DNA from: Fuerstiella sp041398845
GTDB lineage: Bacteria > Planctomycetota > Planctomycetia > Planctomycetales > Planctomycetaceae
Assembly: GCA_041398845.1 (NCBI GenBank)
Contig: JAWKTZ010000011.1
Span: forward strand, 1-64,000
Reading direction: 5' to 3'
DNA: 64,000 nucleotides
In this document: piece after piece, positions 53,991 to 63,727 of the stretch
Position numbering within the stretch: position 1 is the stretch's first letter
How the letters are laid out: each line of letters begins with the position of its first letter
Notes under the pieces: generated by a model
The model's database searches: none
The model's input: only the letters and a program-made list of their open reading frames with translations
What the model was told of the DNA's origin: nothing
Translations under genes and position numbers: made by a program

Positions 53991-54944
53991 GTGCTGGAAC
54001 GATTCGCCCGAAAAATCAATCGGGCATTTCATCTTTTTAAGCGAGTCCCTGTCTTGATATCAGAATCAGCGACCGTCACCGCCGTTGACTCACAGTTACA
54101 ACTGCAGCAACTGCGTTCCGACTATCTTTCACTCGTCAAACGATGCCTTGTGAATTCCATTTATCAGGATGCCGGTCAGCGCGTGGGAGCGATGTCGCCG
54201 GCAACGGAAAAACTGTGGCTGAATCGTACTCCGTGGGTTCGCCGGACAGTGCAGTTTTTCAGCCGCTTTGTGGTCAACTGGTCGCCTCAAAAACCGTTCA
54301 TGGAAACAGTGCGTTCCGAAGGCAAAGACTTTCCCGCCACCGCGCACTCCATGATCGGTGAAAAGCGGATGGATAACCTGCAGTTCTGCATTGAAGATTG
54401 TCTGCAGCGCGGCGTTCCCGGCGACCTGATCGAAACCGGAGTCTGGCGTGGCGGAGCCACCATTCTGATGCGAGCCATTCTGGGAGCTTATGGCGATCAG
54501 GCACGAAAGGTCTGGGTGGCCGATTCGTTTGAAGGACTTCCGAAGCCCAATGCCAGACTGTATCCATCCGATGTGGGCAACAAGTTTCACGCCTATACGG
54601 CGCTGGCCGTATCCCTTGAGGAAGTTCAGGAGAATTTTCGCCGGTATGGACTGCTGGACGATCAGGTGCAGTTTTTGAAGGGGTGGTTCAAGGACACTCT
54701 TCCCGCTGCCCCGATCACACAGCTTGCCGTTGCCCGGCTGGACGGCGACATGTACGAATCCACCATGGATGCTCTGGTCAATCTGTGGCCAAAACTCTCG
54801 GTCGGCGGGTATCTCATTATCGACGACTACAACGGTGTGCCGATGTGCAAAGAAGCCGTGGACGATTTTCGGGCTCAGCATTCCATTACCGATGAAATCC
54901 AGAAAATCGACTGGACGGGTGTCTTCTGGAAACGAAGCTGCTGA
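53991..54944 (+). CDS. TylF/MycF family O-methyltransferase
   Basis: The 317-residue protein matches macrocin-O-methyltransferase-like (TylF) enzymes, metal-dependent SAM methyltransferases that act on sugars. It has GDLIETGVWRGGATILM as motif I, VWVADSFEGLPKP, a lid-region KFHAYTALAVSLEEVQENF, VQFLKGWFKDTLP, LAVARLDGDMYESTMDAL (metal and SAM acids) and YLIIDDYNGVPMCKEAV. An N-terminal extension of about 90 residues precedes the catalytic domain. The start is a GTG at 53991 and is not certain. It may be another surface-sugar methylase, isolated from the main island. Confidence 0.88.
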   Translation: MLERFARKINRAFHLFKRVPVLISESATVTAVDSQLQLQQLRSDYLSLVKRCLVNSIYQDAGQRVGAMSPATEKLWLNRTPWVRRTVQFFSRFVVNWSPQKPFMETVRSEGKDFPATAHSMIGEKRMDNLQFCIEDCLQRGVPGDLIETGVWRGGATILMRAILGAYGDQARKVWVADSFEGLPKPNARLYPSDVGNKFHAYTALAVSLEEVQENFRRYGLLDDQVQFLKGWFKDTLPAAPITQLAVARLDGDMYESTMDALVNLWPKLSVGGYLIIDDYNGVPMCKEAVDDFRAQHSITDEIQKIDWTGVFWKRSC

Positions 54945-54998
54945 ACAGGACTTCTGAATCGAGTGCGGTACTCTTAAAACGTTCCTGACCGTCGGATT

Positions 54999-56162
54999 TC
55001 AGGAATGAATTGCCGAAACATCCTGAGCGGCATCCGCGCTTGCGCTGGACGAATCCTCAGCGGCTGCATGGCGTGCATACGGCACCGGGGCGGACGCTTC
55101 ATCTGCGGCGGTCTGATCCTCGGAATTATGGACCGGATTGCTGTCCCAGTTGCCGTTCACAACCTGCTTGGCATCCTCCAGAAACTCACCCACATCGTCG
55201 ACCGTCACGTCACTCATCGCGGCAGCACCGGCATTCAGCCCAACGCCCGGGCGAGTCCAGAGGCATGGCAGCATATTCAGAACAGCGCCGGTATAGGTTG
55301 CAAACATCGGAAACCGGATCTCAGGGTGTGTCTCGATGTGCTCGTTCATTCGCCCCTTCAACTTGTCGTGAGTCAGTCGCGGGTAACGATGATGAGGGCC
55401 ATGGACAAAGATGTCGAAGTTCAGATAGCTGCAGAACCGAGTCACCCAGGACTTGCCGACGACGGTGCGGGTTCCCTTCATCGGGTCAAAACTGGCCATT
55501 CCCAGATGTTCGGTCAGTTTGCGGCCAACCTGCAGCACGCCGGCCAGCCAGTGAGGAAGGACCCAGGCGATGAGGAAGTTTTCCCAGTAGCCGTAGTACG
55601 CCACGAATGTCAGCAACGCCCCCCAGATGGCCACCATGTATGTGTATTCAACGGCGATTTCACGACGGACCTCCGGTTTCAGCGGTGAATCCCGATGAAA
55701 GTAGATTCGACTGTAAACGTAAGGTGCCGTCAGGAAACCAAACAGCAGATCCAGCACGACAAACGTGCGTCGAAACCAGATCGATGTTTTCGGGTCGGAA
55801 TATGGCCACAACTCCCAGTCGATCGGGCGATTCAGATACGCGTGATGCCGAATATGACATTCTCGGTAGCAGTGGTACGGTACCAGCAGCACCAGACCGA
55901 TCTGCTTGCCGGTCATGATGGCAAATCGAGGTGACATGAAAGGAACGGTCTGATGAGCGGTTTCATGAAACCGGCTGGTCCAGCAGAACAACCCGTATGC
56001 GGCCGTCAGAATCAGCGGAATGCGCACCGCCCATGCCTGCGAAGGATAGCCCGCAGCCAGCATCCAGACACAGATCAACGGAACAATATGAGCCAACTGG
56101 GGTACCAGGTAGTCCTTAACCCACGAGCGGCGGGAATCTGTGGAGGGTGTGGCCGTGGCCAT
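54999..56162 (-). CDS. Fatty acid desaturase
   Basis: This 387-residue integral membrane di-iron desaturase has the three histidine boxes: HETAH (66-70), HIRHH (103-107) and HGPHH (about 257-261), and about four membrane helices. It introduces a double bond into an acyl chain or related lipid such as a carotenoid or ceramide. The C-terminal 60 residues are a low-complexity, alanine/serine/acidic tail that is not part of the enzyme fold. The gene is convergent with the TylF gene (54 bases apart) and follows the methyltransferase at 56238 on the same strand with a 75-base gap. The substrate cannot be assigned. Confidence 0.9.
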   Translation of the reverse strand: MATATPSTDSRRSWVKDYLVPQLAHIVPLICVWMLAAGYPSQAWAVRIPLILTAAYGLFCWTSRFHETAHQTVPFMSPRFAIMTGKQIGLVLLVPYHCYRECHIRHHAYLNRPIDWELWPYSDPKTSIWFRRTFVVLDLLFGFLTAPYVYSRIYFHRDSPLKPEVRREIAVEYTYMVAIWGALLTFVAYYGYWENFLIAWVLPHWLAGVLQVGRKLTEHLGMASFDPMKGTRTVVGKSWVTRFCSYLNFDIFVHGPHHRYPRLTHDKLKGRMNEHIETHPEIRFPMFATYTGAVLNMLPCLWTRPGVGLNAGAAAMSDVTVDDVGEFLEDAKQVVNGNWDSNPVHNSEDQTAADEASAPVPYARHAAAEDSSSASADAAQDVSAIHS

Positions 56163-56237
56163 AGAATTGTCCGAGCGTAACGTAAGTTCTTATCTGAAAC
56201 CGACCGTGGCGATCAGATCACGGAATGTCTGAAGATG

Positions 56238-57053
56238 TCACGGCTGCCGGACGTCCAGGGACGTCAGAGCAGATTCGTCCATTGTCGCACAGGGCATTTC
56301 GTCCGCACGCGTCGTCTTTAACATTAACATAGGCAACTGGATGCTGCGACGAAGAATGAGGTCCTGAAGAACGCGTCTCCCGCGCCAGGTAAATAACAAT
56401 TCCCTGATGGGGACACGAGACTCAGGATAAATCTTCGGCCACGTCAGAATCTCTTTGAAGCTTACCGTCCAGTCGTCGAAACGGAAAGCTTCCACCAGAA
56501 AGCCGGCTTCTGCAAGCATTCTATAGATATCGGAACGCTCGAAAACATGCAGATGAAATCCGTCGATGTGTCGTGTTTCTCCAATGGGAACCGACATCAG
56601 AAACGTCCCGCCCGGTTTCAGGCTTTCTCGAACACGGGCAAGAAATTCTGTGGGGTGAGGCAGATGTTCAATGGTTTCGAATGAGGTGACGACATCGTAC
56701 GGCTCGTCGACGGTAAATTCCTCGGCATTTCCAACCAGATATTCGACACCGTCGCACTGATAGTTGACCCTGGCAAACTGAACGGCATCGGCCGAGAGAT
56801 CGATGCCCGTCACCAGTTCTGCACCGGCGTCCTTCAGCATGCGACTGCCATACCCGGTACCGCTGGCGACGTCCAGAACACGCTTTCCCGCCACATACCC
56901 CTGAGCCGTGCGATAGCGGCGCATGTGGATTTCCATCATGCGTTTGCCAGCTTCATCGCGGTCGTCGATGAGCGTTGGAACCAGGCGTTCCCAGATTCCC
57001 CAGGTCTTCTCGCTCCCTTTCAGGACCTGTGAATCTGCAACTGTGGTCGACAT
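56238..57053 (-). CDS. Class I SAM-dependent methyltransferase (UbiG/UbiE-like)
   Basis: The 271-residue protein has RVLDVASGTGYGSRML as motif I, ELVTGIDLSADAVQFA, YDVVTSFETIEHLPHPTEFL and LKPGGTFLMSVPIGET. It resembles small-molecule or lipid-linked-sugar methyltransferases in the Methyltransf_11 family. The ATG at 57053 is preceded by AGAAGG at a good distance, better than the ATG at 57080. It sits on the minus strand upstream of the desaturase gene. The substrate is unknown. Confidence 0.84.
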   Translation of the reverse strand: MSTTVADSQVLKGSEKTWGIWERLVPTLIDDRDEAGKRMMEIHMRRYRTAQGYVAGKRVLDVASGTGYGSRMLKDAGAELVTGIDLSADAVQFARVNYQCDGVEYLVGNAEEFTVDEPYDVVTSFETIEHLPHPTEFLARVRESLKPGGTFLMSVPIGETRHIDGFHLHVFERSDIYRMLAEAGFLVEAFRFDDWTVSFKEILTWPKIYPESRVPIRELLFTWRGRRVLQDLILRRSIQLPMLMLKTTRADEMPCATMDESALTSLDVRQP

Positions 57054-57482
57054 CGAGAGAGCCTTCTGGGAGAAATCCATTTCGCGCTAATCACTATGAT
57101 GAACGCGAAATGATGGGTGCTGCTGCAATGAATGCCGGCAAATGGAATCGGGACAGGACGCGAAACAACCCGGAAAAACAGGTTCAATAACTCCGGATAC
57201 TCAATTCATTCGATCCATCAGGGGTTCATGACGAAACCCACACCATAAGAATTCCTCCGCCCAGAGAATACAGCCGTCCACTCTCATGGTACCAATGGTG
57301 CCTAAGTCAGCCAGTCTATACCTGACAGTCAGGAAATTGCAACAAATCAGGCTCATCTTGCAGGATTCGGGACCTTTACGTCCCGAAACTGAAAGTCCGG
57401 GAATCCACGCAGACATTGCCGTCTGGTCCAGTCCCGGTGATGGACCACTCCAGGCAGACCACATTCCGCCCCGACGCCGAAA
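57054..57482. other. Interval without a supported gene, with a hairpin
   Basis: No convincing frame is seen in this roughly 430-base interval. TTCGGGAC at 57366-57373 pairs with GTCCCGAA at 57380-57387 in a perfect 8-bp stem with a six-base loop. It lies about 100 bases past the stop of the minus-strand propeller gene and may aid termination, although no T run is present. Confidence 0.45.
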
Positions 57483-58889
57483 TTATTCGGCTTCCTCGGA
57501 AAACTCGAACGCATACACGTCAGCGTGGTTCAGGTGAAACCGCAGTCGCACGATTTTTCCGGCCATGTCGGCCAGAGAGCGCGTGCCATTCCAGACAACG
57601 CGGGCGTTGACGGAGTCGGATTCCAACTGTTGACACTGATCCACGGTGAAGTCTGAAAGTGCTTTCCCATCGGCATCGCAGAGTTCCACCGTCAGAGATC
57701 CGCCGTCCGGGCAACGATAATTCACTGACAGCGAATTTCCGCGGTACGCCAGCGGCCGAGTCAGCACACTTCCCGTGCCGCTGAGTGCGACAAACCCGTC
57801 GCGACGATAGACGAACCGTCGCAGACGGCAGTCCGGTCCTTCGTAGTACGCTTCCGTGCCGTACACGGACCATTCGTCCGGTTTCCCCGGCAGTTTCAGA
57901 AGTCCGTTGGCCATGTAGTTGCTGCGATTGCCATCGCGATCTTCCGGAGCGGTCTGGGGAATCACGGGCTCTTCGAACCGATGAAACGTCACTCCGTCGC
58001 GGCTGGACATGAACACAGGTTCCACCTGCTGAGTCTTCGGAAGAAACCGGGTTGGAAAACCAATTCGGATATGCGGTGCGGGCGGATAGGGGCGAATCGC
58101 ATTTGTATACAGATGCTGATTGGGAGCCCCCGGATACTTCAACAGCACCGGTTCCGTCCATGTCACGAAATCATCCGACGTACACATCTGAATCGCTCGA
58201 ACACCGTCAATGAAGGTGCGATGATAATCAACGTACTGCTTCGTATGAGGATCCCAGAATGCCAGATTCTGCGAATCAAAGTAACCGTCTGTAATCACAG
58301 GTTCCTCTTTGATCAGCGACCAGTGAATGGCGTCCGGCGATTTGAAAACATACAGCCCCTTCTTCCCCTGCGGTCGTCCGCGCGAAATCGCTTTGTACTT
58401 CTCATCGGCGGAACAATCGGGATTCGCATCAAGGAACGGAGTAAAGCAGTGCGTTCCGATTCCATTCCAGACAATATTGTTGTCCTTCGAGCCATCCCAT
58501 TCATAAAGTCCCAGCTTCGGCTTCGTCCAGTGAATGCCGTCTTTGCTTTCGGCATAGCAGGTCACTTCCGGATGACCTGCTTTGTTGTTCTCCCAATGAG
58601 AACCTCGGTAATACATGCGATACAGATCACCATCCTGAAAAATGGAATAATACGCACACGTATTGCCTTCCCACGGTTCTCCGGTCACAAGGACCACTTC
58701 ACCGGGAACTGGCTCCTGTACCTTCAGCGACACTCCGTCAGGAAGTTTGTCGATCAGAAACTGGTCAACAAACAGTTCTCTTTGCGAACCTATGCTGACG
58801 ACATCCTGAGCGCCGACGGTGGACATCAGACTCACGAACAGTAACCCAGGAACGAATCGGCAAACGGTGTCGGGGACGTGTCGAAGCAT
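57483..58889 (-). CDS. Secreted five-bladed beta-propeller glycosidase-like protein (GH43/GH32 clan)
   Basis: The 468-residue exported protein has a signal peptide (to about residue 27) and repeating motifs typical of five-bladed propeller glycosidases: YYSIFQDGDLYRMYYRG, YAESKDGIHWTKPKLGLYE, FKSPDAIHWSLIKEEPV, CTSDDFVTWTEPVLL and MSSRDGVTFHRFEEPV. These DGxxW-type turns end blades in the GH32/43/68 clan. A C-terminal beta region of about 130 residues follows. Such proteins are common and mostly uncharacterised in planctomycetes. I could not assign the three catalytic acids with confidence, so enzymatic activity is likely but unproven. Confidence 0.78.
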   Translation of the reverse strand: MLRHVPDTVCRFVPGLLFVSLMSTVGAQDVVSIGSQRELFVDQFLIDKLPDGVSLKVQEPVPGEVVLVTGEPWEGNTCAYYSIFQDGDLYRMYYRGSHWENNKAGHPEVTCYAESKDGIHWTKPKLGLYEWDGSKDNNIVWNGIGTHCFTPFLDANPDCSADEKYKAISRGRPQGKKGLYVFKSPDAIHWSLIKEEPVITDGYFDSQNLAFWDPHTKQYVDYHRTFIDGVRAIQMCTSDDFVTWTEPVLLKYPGAPNQHLYTNAIRPYPPAPHIRIGFPTRFLPKTQQVEPVFMSSRDGVTFHRFEEPVIPQTAPEDRDGNRSNYMANGLLKLPGKPDEWSVYGTEAYYEGPDCRLRRFVYRRDGFVALSGTGSVLTRPLAYRGNSLSVNYRCPDGGSLTVELCDADGKALSDFTVDQCQQLESDSVNARVVWNGTRSLADMAGKIVRLRFHLNHADVYAFEFSEEAE

Positions 58890-59086
58890 CAGTGGACCTC
58901 GCTATCGGGTGGGAAAGAGGGTGCGGAACAGGATATCATGCCGAACGCAATCGCTGGCGCAAAGCGGGGCCGCAAAGAATTCGTCGCGAAAGAAATTCCT
59001 GAGGCCCACTGGAGAACAGCCCACAGCCGTAGTAAACTCAGGGACTCCACGTCGCCCGCCTCCAGACGCCCTTCGTGAGTTGCCCG

Positions 59087-62000
59087 ATGTTCGCAAAGGC
59101 TGCAACCGTTTTTCTGTTTCTGACCGGGACGCTCTGTTTCGCCTTCGAGCCTCCGTCGAACGAACAGTCCGCAGTTGATGCTCTGACCGGTATCGCATCC
59201 AACATTCAGACAAATCGCGACGGAACAGTGCGGTTTGTCAGGTTCAGCAGGGGCACAGTTACCGATGAGCACGTAGCTCTGACCGCCGCGTTCCGTCAGC
59301 TCGATTATCTTGCCGTTGTCACTCCGACTGTGGGCGATAACGGCCTGAACCACCTCAGTCAGCTCGCCCGACTGGATACTCTGTTCCTTTCCGATTCGGC
59401 CATCACTGATACGACACTCACACAACTCAGTTCATTGCCTCGGCTGGAACATCTCTACCTGAATCGCACTCAAATCACAGACGCCGGATTGAAGCGTCTC
59501 AGCGGGCTGTCGACTCTGAAAACCCTGTCACTGATCGGCACGCAGGTGACTGATGCCGGTGTTCGTGACGTTGCCGGTCTCAAGCACCTGAATACGCTGG
59601 AGCTTTCCGGTACCAGAGTCACAGACGACTGTCTTCAGCACATCGTGACGCATGAGGGATTGCAGGTGCTGGATCTGAGCAATACCAACATCACGGGAAC
59701 ACAACTGTCGGTCCTGCGGGAGTTAACGGAACTCAAAGAACTGAAACTGCGGGACAATCAGATTTCTGCCGACCACGTCCCAGTCATCGCCGACTTCAAC
59801 TCGCTGACGCATCTGGATCTGCGAGGAACCCGACTGACTCGTGCCGACGTTGCCGACTTAAAGCTCAGCTTGCCGAAGCTGCATGTGTCGCTCACTCCGA
59901 ACGAACCGGCTGCTGCCGATGCATTCCGGAAGTATCTGGCCAACCAGCCGCTGAAGGCACTGCCGTCCGGTTCGCACACGTCGTTGCAAACAAATGCCGC
60001 CGTCGATCATCCGACGCCAGTCGTCAGACCGGCGAATCAGCGGTTCGCGTCTGAGAACATTCATAAGCGTCCCGACTTTCAGCGCCATATTGTACCGTTG
60101 CTCGGCCGCCTGGGCTGCAATGGTCGCATCTGTCATGGCTCATTTCAGGGTCAGGGCGGGTTCAGCCTGTCCATGTTCGGGTACGACTTCGATGCCGATC
60201 TGACCGCGCTGACACTCGGCGAGCATCCACGAGTCGACATTCAGAATGTCGAAAACAGCCTCATTCTGAACAAACCCGCCAGTGCTGAAGAACATGGAGG
60301 AGGCCAGCGATTTAAGAAAGGCGGCTGGGAATATCAGCTTCTGAAACGGTGGATTGCTGACGGTGCCCAGGGCGTCAAGAACGGTCCGCAGAAGCTGGCC
60401 GCTTTTGAGGTGGTCCCGGCAGAAATCGTGTTCGATCACATCGGCCAGACGGTGCAGTTGAAATGCATTGCGGTCTGGGAAGACGGAGTCCGTGAAGACG
60501 TGACGCCGCTGGCTCGCTTTCAGACGAATGACGAAGCGATGGCCACCGTGTCCGCAGACGGTCTGGTCACCTGCCGTTCTCCCGGCGATACTCATGTCGT
60601 CACGTTTTATGACAACGGGATTGCTTCCACGCAGGTCCTGATGCCAGTGTCGAACATGGCGGGAGACCGCTTTCCAGCCTTCGCTGCCCCGACCGAAACG
60701 GATCGACTGGTGCTGCGAAAGCTGAGTCTGCTGGGCATCGAACCATCTCCTGTGTGCAGCGATGATGAATTTCTGCGGCGAGTCAGCCTGGATCTGACGG
60801 GAACGCTGCCGTCCGCCGACGAAGTTCGGTCGTTTCGTGCTGATACTTCGCCCGACAAACGGGATCGGAAAATCGATGACCTGCTGAAGACGGATGCATA
60901 TGCCACGTGGTGGGGAATGAAGCTTTCCGATCTGACCGGCAGTAATTCTCAGTCGCTGGGCACCACCGACATGAACACTCCCGCTGCCGATCAGTGGAAT
61001 GCCTGGCTGAAGCGTCGCGTTGCCGATAATGTGGGCTGGAATCACATTGCCGCCGGCATCATCCTCGCCACCAGTCGACGACCGGATCAGACCTACGAAG
61101 ATTATGTGGCTGAACAGAGCCGCCATCTGAAAACGAAGGACGGCACCGACTTCACGTCGCTCGACAACCCGATGCACTACTATTGGTTTCGCAGCAACAA
61201 CCAGACGGAATCAGATCGAGCTATCACGTTCGGCTACACGTTTCTGGGAATTCGTCTGCAGTGTGCTCAGTGTCACAAACATCCGTTTGATCAATGGTCA
61301 AAGGACGACTTCGACAGGTTCTCTGCCGTGTTCCGACGCATTCAAACCGGAATCGCGCCGGATGCGAAGGTCAGTCAGGACGCTTTGAAAACACAACTCG
61401 GCGTGCCATCGAAACTCGATACGGCGGCACTGCGGCGACAGATGTATCTGCGTGTTTCGGCCGAAGGTCTGCCCATTCCGTGGAACGAAGTCTATCTTGG
61501 TCCTCCCTCGAACGTTCCCACACCGGCGCGGTTTCCCGCCGGCGACGAATTTGACCTGAATGAATTTGCCGACCCGCGCGAGCCGCTGTTTGCGTGGCTG
61601 ATTGAGCCGGATCATCCGTATTTCGCCCCGTCGTTTGTCAATCGAATCTGGGCTCATCATTTCGGCGTCGGGATTGTTGATCCCCCCGACGATTTCAACA
61701 TGGCGAATCCTCCCTCCAACAAAGCTCTGCTGTCCTGGCTGGCCGACCAGTTCATCAGACACGGATTTGACATGCGCTGGCTGCATTGCACGATCCTGAC
61801 AAGTCACACCTACCAGCGCAGCAGTGCTGTGCGTGAGTCGAATCGCAGTGACGATCGAAATTTCAGTCATGCTCTGGTACGCCGCCTGCCTGCCGAAGTC
61901 ACTATGGATGCCATTCTGCGTGCCACTGCACGAGACGACGTGGCCTCTGGATATCCCGATCACACGAACACCCGCAAAATCGCTCAGCATCCAAAATCCT

Positions 62001-62428
62001 ATCAGGCGCGAGGAATTGACTATTCGCTGCTGGTCTTCGGAAAGCCGCGTCGCACCACAAGCTGTGACTGTGAACGACAGGACCAGCCGACTCTGCTGCA
62101 GTCCCTGTATGTCCGCAACGACACCGAAACGATCGGCTGGCTGGAACGTTCTGATGGCTGGCTGCAGAGCATTGCTGGCGAACTGAAGCAGACACTGCCG
62201 TCAGATCTGAAACCGAACGAATTTGCGGTGGCGGCTGAGTTCGCCGACGACGAACGAACAGCCGCACTCGTACAAAATGCCTATCTGCGGACGGTCAACC
62301 GCGACGCAACAGCGGATGAACTCCGGATCGCCCTGCAGCATATCAGCAAGAGCCGGAATACCATCGACGGACTGCGTGACGTTCTGTGGGCGCTGCTGAA
62401 CACTCAGGAATTTCTGACCAATCACTGA
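59087..62428 (+). CDS. Leucine-rich-repeat / heme / DUF1549-DUF1553 protein
   Basis: This 1113-residue exported protein is built as: signal peptide (MFAKAATVFLFLTGTLCFA); leucine-rich repeats at about residues 60-280 of the planctomycete type (LEHLYLNRTQITDAGLKRLS and similar); a cytochrome-like region with CNGRICHG, a CX4CH heme motif (Cys344, Cys349, His350); a bacterial Ig-like (BIG2) segment (about 450-530); DUF1549 (ETDRLVLRKLSLLGIEPSP to the CAQCHKHP heme motif at 726-730); and DUF1553 (WAHHFGVGIVDPPDDF to the C-terminal LWALLNTQEFLTNH). It is partnered by the DUF1501 gene 18 bases later. An alternative GTG start lies at 59075. Confidence 0.93.
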   Translation: MFAKAATVFLFLTGTLCFAFEPPSNEQSAVDALTGIASNIQTNRDGTVRFVRFSRGTVTDEHVALTAAFRQLDYLAVVTPTVGDNGLNHLSQLARLDTLFLSDSAITDTTLTQLSSLPRLEHLYLNRTQITDAGLKRLSGLSTLKTLSLIGTQVTDAGVRDVAGLKHLNTLELSGTRVTDDCLQHIVTHEGLQVLDLSNTNITGTQLSVLRELTELKELKLRDNQISADHVPVIADFNSLTHLDLRGTRLTRADVADLKLSLPKLHVSLTPNEPAAADAFRKYLANQPLKALPSGSHTSLQTNAAVDHPTPVVRPANQRFASENIHKRPDFQRHIVPLLGRLGCNGRICHGSFQGQGGFSLSMFGYDFDADLTALTLGEHPRVDIQNVENSLILNKPASAEEHGGGQRFKKGGWEYQLLKRWIADGAQGVKNGPQKLAAFEVVPAEIVFDHIGQTVQLKCIAVWEDGVREDVTPLARFQTNDEAMATVSADGLVTCRSPGDTHVVTFYDNGIASTQVLMPVSNMAGDRFPAFAAPTETDRLVLRKLSLLGIEPSPVCSDDEFLRRVSLDLTGTLPSADEVRSFRADTSPDKRDRKIDDLLKTDAYATWWGMKLSDLTGSNSQSLGTTDMNTPAADQWNAWLKRRVADNVGWNHIAAGIILATSRRPDQTYEDYVAEQSRHLKTKDGTDFTSLDNPMHYYWFRSNNQTESDRAITFGYTFLGIRLQCAQCHKHPFDQWSKDDFDRFSAVFRRIQTGIAPDAKVSQDALKTQLGVPSKLDTAALRRQMYLRVSAEGLPIPWNEVYLGPPSNVPTPARFPAGDEFDLNEFADPREPLFAWLIEPDHPYFAPSFVNRIWAHHFGVGIVDPPDDFNMANPPSNKALLSWLADQFIRHGFDMRWLHCTILTSHTYQRSSAVRESNRSDDRNFSHALVRRLPAEVTMDAILRATARDDVASGYPDHTNTRKIAQHPKSYQARGIDYSLLVFGKPRRTTSCDCERQDQPTLLQSLYVRNDTETIGWLERSDGWLQSIAGELKQTLPSDLKPNEFAVAAEFADDERTAALVQNAYLRTVNRDATADELRIALQHISKSRNTIDGLRDVLWALLNTQEFLTNH

Positions 62429-62446
62429 TTCAGGATCGTCGCCAGG

Positions 62447-63727
62447 ATGAACAATCGCTTTGTCACTCGTCGAAGTTCACTTCAGGCCGGATTTCTGGGC
62501 ATCACCGGCCTGACACTGGCAGACGGATTGCGTGCGGCAGACCAGTCAACAATCGCCGCCACAGCGGATGCCGTCTTGTTTGTCAACCTTGCCGGTGGGC
62601 CCGCACATCTGGACACGCTGGATATGAAGCCCGACGGTCCTTCGGACACCAGAGGCGAATTCGCCTGCATTCAAACCAGTCTGCCGGGTCTTGTGGTCTG
62701 CGAACACCTGCCGCAGATTGCCGGATCGGCCGATCAGTTTGCTCTGCTGCGAGGCATCAGTCATACGGTGGGCGATCATCCGCAGGGTCAGGCATACCTT
62801 GCCACCGGCAACCGTCCAGCGCCCGCACTGCAGTACCCGTCGCTGGGTTCGGTGGTCACAAAGGAACGGCCCGGCGATCCGGACCTGCCAACCTATATCG
62901 CCATTCCCGATACGGAATGGTCCGCCGGGTACATGGGTGATGCCTTTGCTCCATTCAAGACAAATGCGGTTCCCAGACCAGGCCAACCATTTTCCGTGCG
63001 AGGTATCACATTGCCGGACGGCCTGACGGCCACTCGAGTGGATCAGCGAGAACAACTGCTGCAGCGATTGAATCAGACCTTTCGGCAAACCGACAGAAAT
63101 AGCGGGCTGCTGGATACGCTGGACACATTCGGCCGACAGGCATACAGCATGATGACATCGGAACGGACGCTCGCAGCCTTCGATGTCAACCGGGAACCGG
63201 AAAGCATTCGCCGCCTGTTTGCCGATGACGAGCCCGGGCAGAGCATGCTTCTGGCCGTGAGACTCATTGAAGCCGGAGTCCGCTTCATCACCGTCACGAA
63301 TAGCGGCTGGGACACTCATACGGACAATTTTGCCGGCCATAAGAAACTGCTTCCTCCGATCGACGCCGCTGTCACGGCGGGCATGGAAGCGTTGAAACAA
63401 AAGGGGCTGCTGCAGAGAACTCTGGTGGTCATCATGGGAGAATTCGGACGAACTCCCGCGATCAACCGAAACATCGGCCGTGACCACTATCCTCGCACCA
63501 ACTGCTGCCTGATGACAGGTGGTGGCGTCCGGCCGGGACAGTTGATCGGAGCCACCGATGCAGCAGGAGAAAATCCCTCACCGGACACCGACCTGCATCC
63601 GGATGACATCGCCGCCAGCATTCTGCATGCTCTGGGAATCGATCATCACGCCGAATACCACACAAAAACAAATCGGCCGGTGAGTCTTGTGGCCAACGGA
63701 CGCGTCATTCGCGAACTGTCGGGCTGA
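62447..63727 (+). CDS. DUF1501 protein
   Basis: The 426-residue protein is the standard partner of DUF1549/DUF1553 proteins. It has a twin-arginine-like N-terminus (TRRSSLQAGFLGITGLTLADG) and sulfatase/phosphatase-superfamily-like segments: VLFVNLAGGPAHLDTLDMKP, LLRGISHTVGDHPQGQAYL, FITVTNSGWDTHTDNFAGH, LVVIMGEFGRTPAINRNIGRDHYP and LHPDDIAASILHALGI. A catalytic role is not established. It is probably exported and acts with the preceding protein in the periplasm. Its last 23 bases overlap the end of the convergent minus-strand gene. Confidence 0.93.
   Translation: MNNRFVTRRSSLQAGFLGITGLTLADGLRAADQSTIAATADAVLFVNLAGGPAHLDTLDMKPDGPSDTRGEFACIQTSLPGLVVCEHLPQIAGSADQFALLRGISHTVGDHPQGQAYLATGNRPAPALQYPSLGSVVTKERPGDPDLPTYIAIPDTEWSAGYMGDAFAPFKTNAVPRPGQPFSVRGITLPDGLTATRVDQREQLLQRLNQTFRQTDRNSGLLDTLDTFGRQAYSMMTSERTLAAFDVNREPESIRRLFADDEPGQSMLLAVRLIEAGVRFITVTNSGWDTHTDNFAGHKKLLPPIDAAVTAGMEALKQKGLLQRTLVVIMGEFGRTPAINRNIGRDHYPRTNCCLMTGGGVRPGQLIGATDAAGENPSPDTDLHPDDIAASILHALGIDHHAEYHTKTNRPVSLVANGRVIRELSG

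Noticed and set aside
57201..57464. 87-codon minus-strand frame
   Set aside because: No recognisable features or ribosome binding site; composition looks random.
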